This document shows, in pieces, positions 63,963 to 64,000 of a stretch of 64,000 nucleotides of DNA; within the stretch, counting starts at the first letter, position 1, and each line of letters starts with the position of its first letter. The notes beneath the pieces are model-generated. The model made no database searches and was not told the origin of the DNA. It was given only the letters and a program-made list of their open reading frames with translations. The translations under genes were made by a program, and so were the position numbers. This DNA is from Dyadobacter sp. CY261 (lineage in GTDB: Bacteria; Bacteroidota; Bacteroidia; Cytophagales; Spirosomataceae): assembly GCF_021440085.1 (NCBI RefSeq), contig NZ_JAKCPW010000004.1:434001-498000 (forward strand), in the 5' to 3' direction.

Positions 63963-64000
63963 TTAATCTTGGTCAAGCTCGGATACAAGCTGTTTCAATT
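63963..64000 (-). CDS. Possible C-terminal end of an upstream gene
   Basis: The last codons before the window edge read LKQLVSELDQD-stop on the minus strand (stop TAA at 63965-63963), 25 bases before yraN begins. Amphipathic sense makes this a plausible gene end, but eleven codons cannot identify it. Confidence 0.3.
   Translation of the reverse strand, partial: LKQLVSELDQD

Noticed and set aside
1-64000. tRNA, rRNA or CRISPR arrays
   Set aside because: No cloverleaf, rRNA core sequence or regularly spaced direct repeats could be seen in the gaps, which are short.

Overview
This window looks like a chromosomal segment of a Bacteroidota bacterium of the order Cytophagales, most likely a Dyadobacter-like member. 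The support is direct: a SusC/SusD pair with a FecR/ECF-sigma switch, a PorP/SprF protein beside a giant protein with a gliding-motility-type C-terminal sorting domain, the gliding lipoprotein GldJ, promoter boxes of the Bacteroidota type (TAnnTTTG), and an absence of Shine-Dalgarno-led starts. I see no rRNA, tRNA, CRISPR array, insertion sequence or prophage.

Layout. 1-10 kb: the tail of the window's first gene (SPFH-like membrane protein start), a TonB-domain protein, an LpxH-like phosphoesterase with a glycosyltransferase, a three-gene envelope operon (LVIVD lipoprotein, outer-membrane protein, small exported protein), a lipoprotein serpin, and an ECF sigma factor overlapping a membrane-anchored beta-barrel protein. 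10-12 kb: a small ferredoxin-fold protein, free-methionine-(R)-sulfoxide reductase and PurU. 12-28 kb, all on the minus strand: a nearly complete branched-chain amino acid supercluster, in transcription order ilvD - small ORF - ilvB - ilvN - ilvC - ilvA, then an insertion of four unrelated genes (hypothetical, AraC regulator, antitoxin, RelE/ParE toxin), then leuC - leuD - cimA - leuB - leuA. 28-45 kb: housekeeping genes (murQ, quinone-oxidoreductase-like protein, NIPSNAP protein, PorP/SprF and its probable type IX cargo, ruvB, Nudix hydrolase, dihydroorotase, comF, gldJ, mfd, pnuC, barstar). 45-63.5 kb, minus strand: ECF sigma - FecR - SusC - SusD and, around it, a set of proteins better known from Planctomycetes (DUF1549/DUF1553 cytochrome, DUF1501, cytochrome/LRR fusion, large PVC-type heme protein), plus RhaM and two xylose-isomerase-like TIM barrels, one broken by an in-frame TAG. 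The window ends in yraN.

The most notable finding is regulatory. Two complete ribosome-mediated attenuators can be read from the sequence. Upstream of ilvD a 17-residue leader peptide (MKLTLIVLVLLIVTPWA) is followed by mutually exclusive hairpins and an intrinsic terminator. Upstream of leuA a 15-residue leader (MSQQNNLFILLQRIP) is followed by an antiterminator segment and an 11-bp terminator. LeuA is the short form without the C-terminal leucine-sensing domain, so attenuation may be its main leucine control. The second synthase in the leu cluster has the pocket residues described for citramalate synthase, suggesting a threonine-independent route to isoleucine beside ilvA. A 50-residue ORF lies 12 bases after ilvD and is a good candidate for a missed gene.
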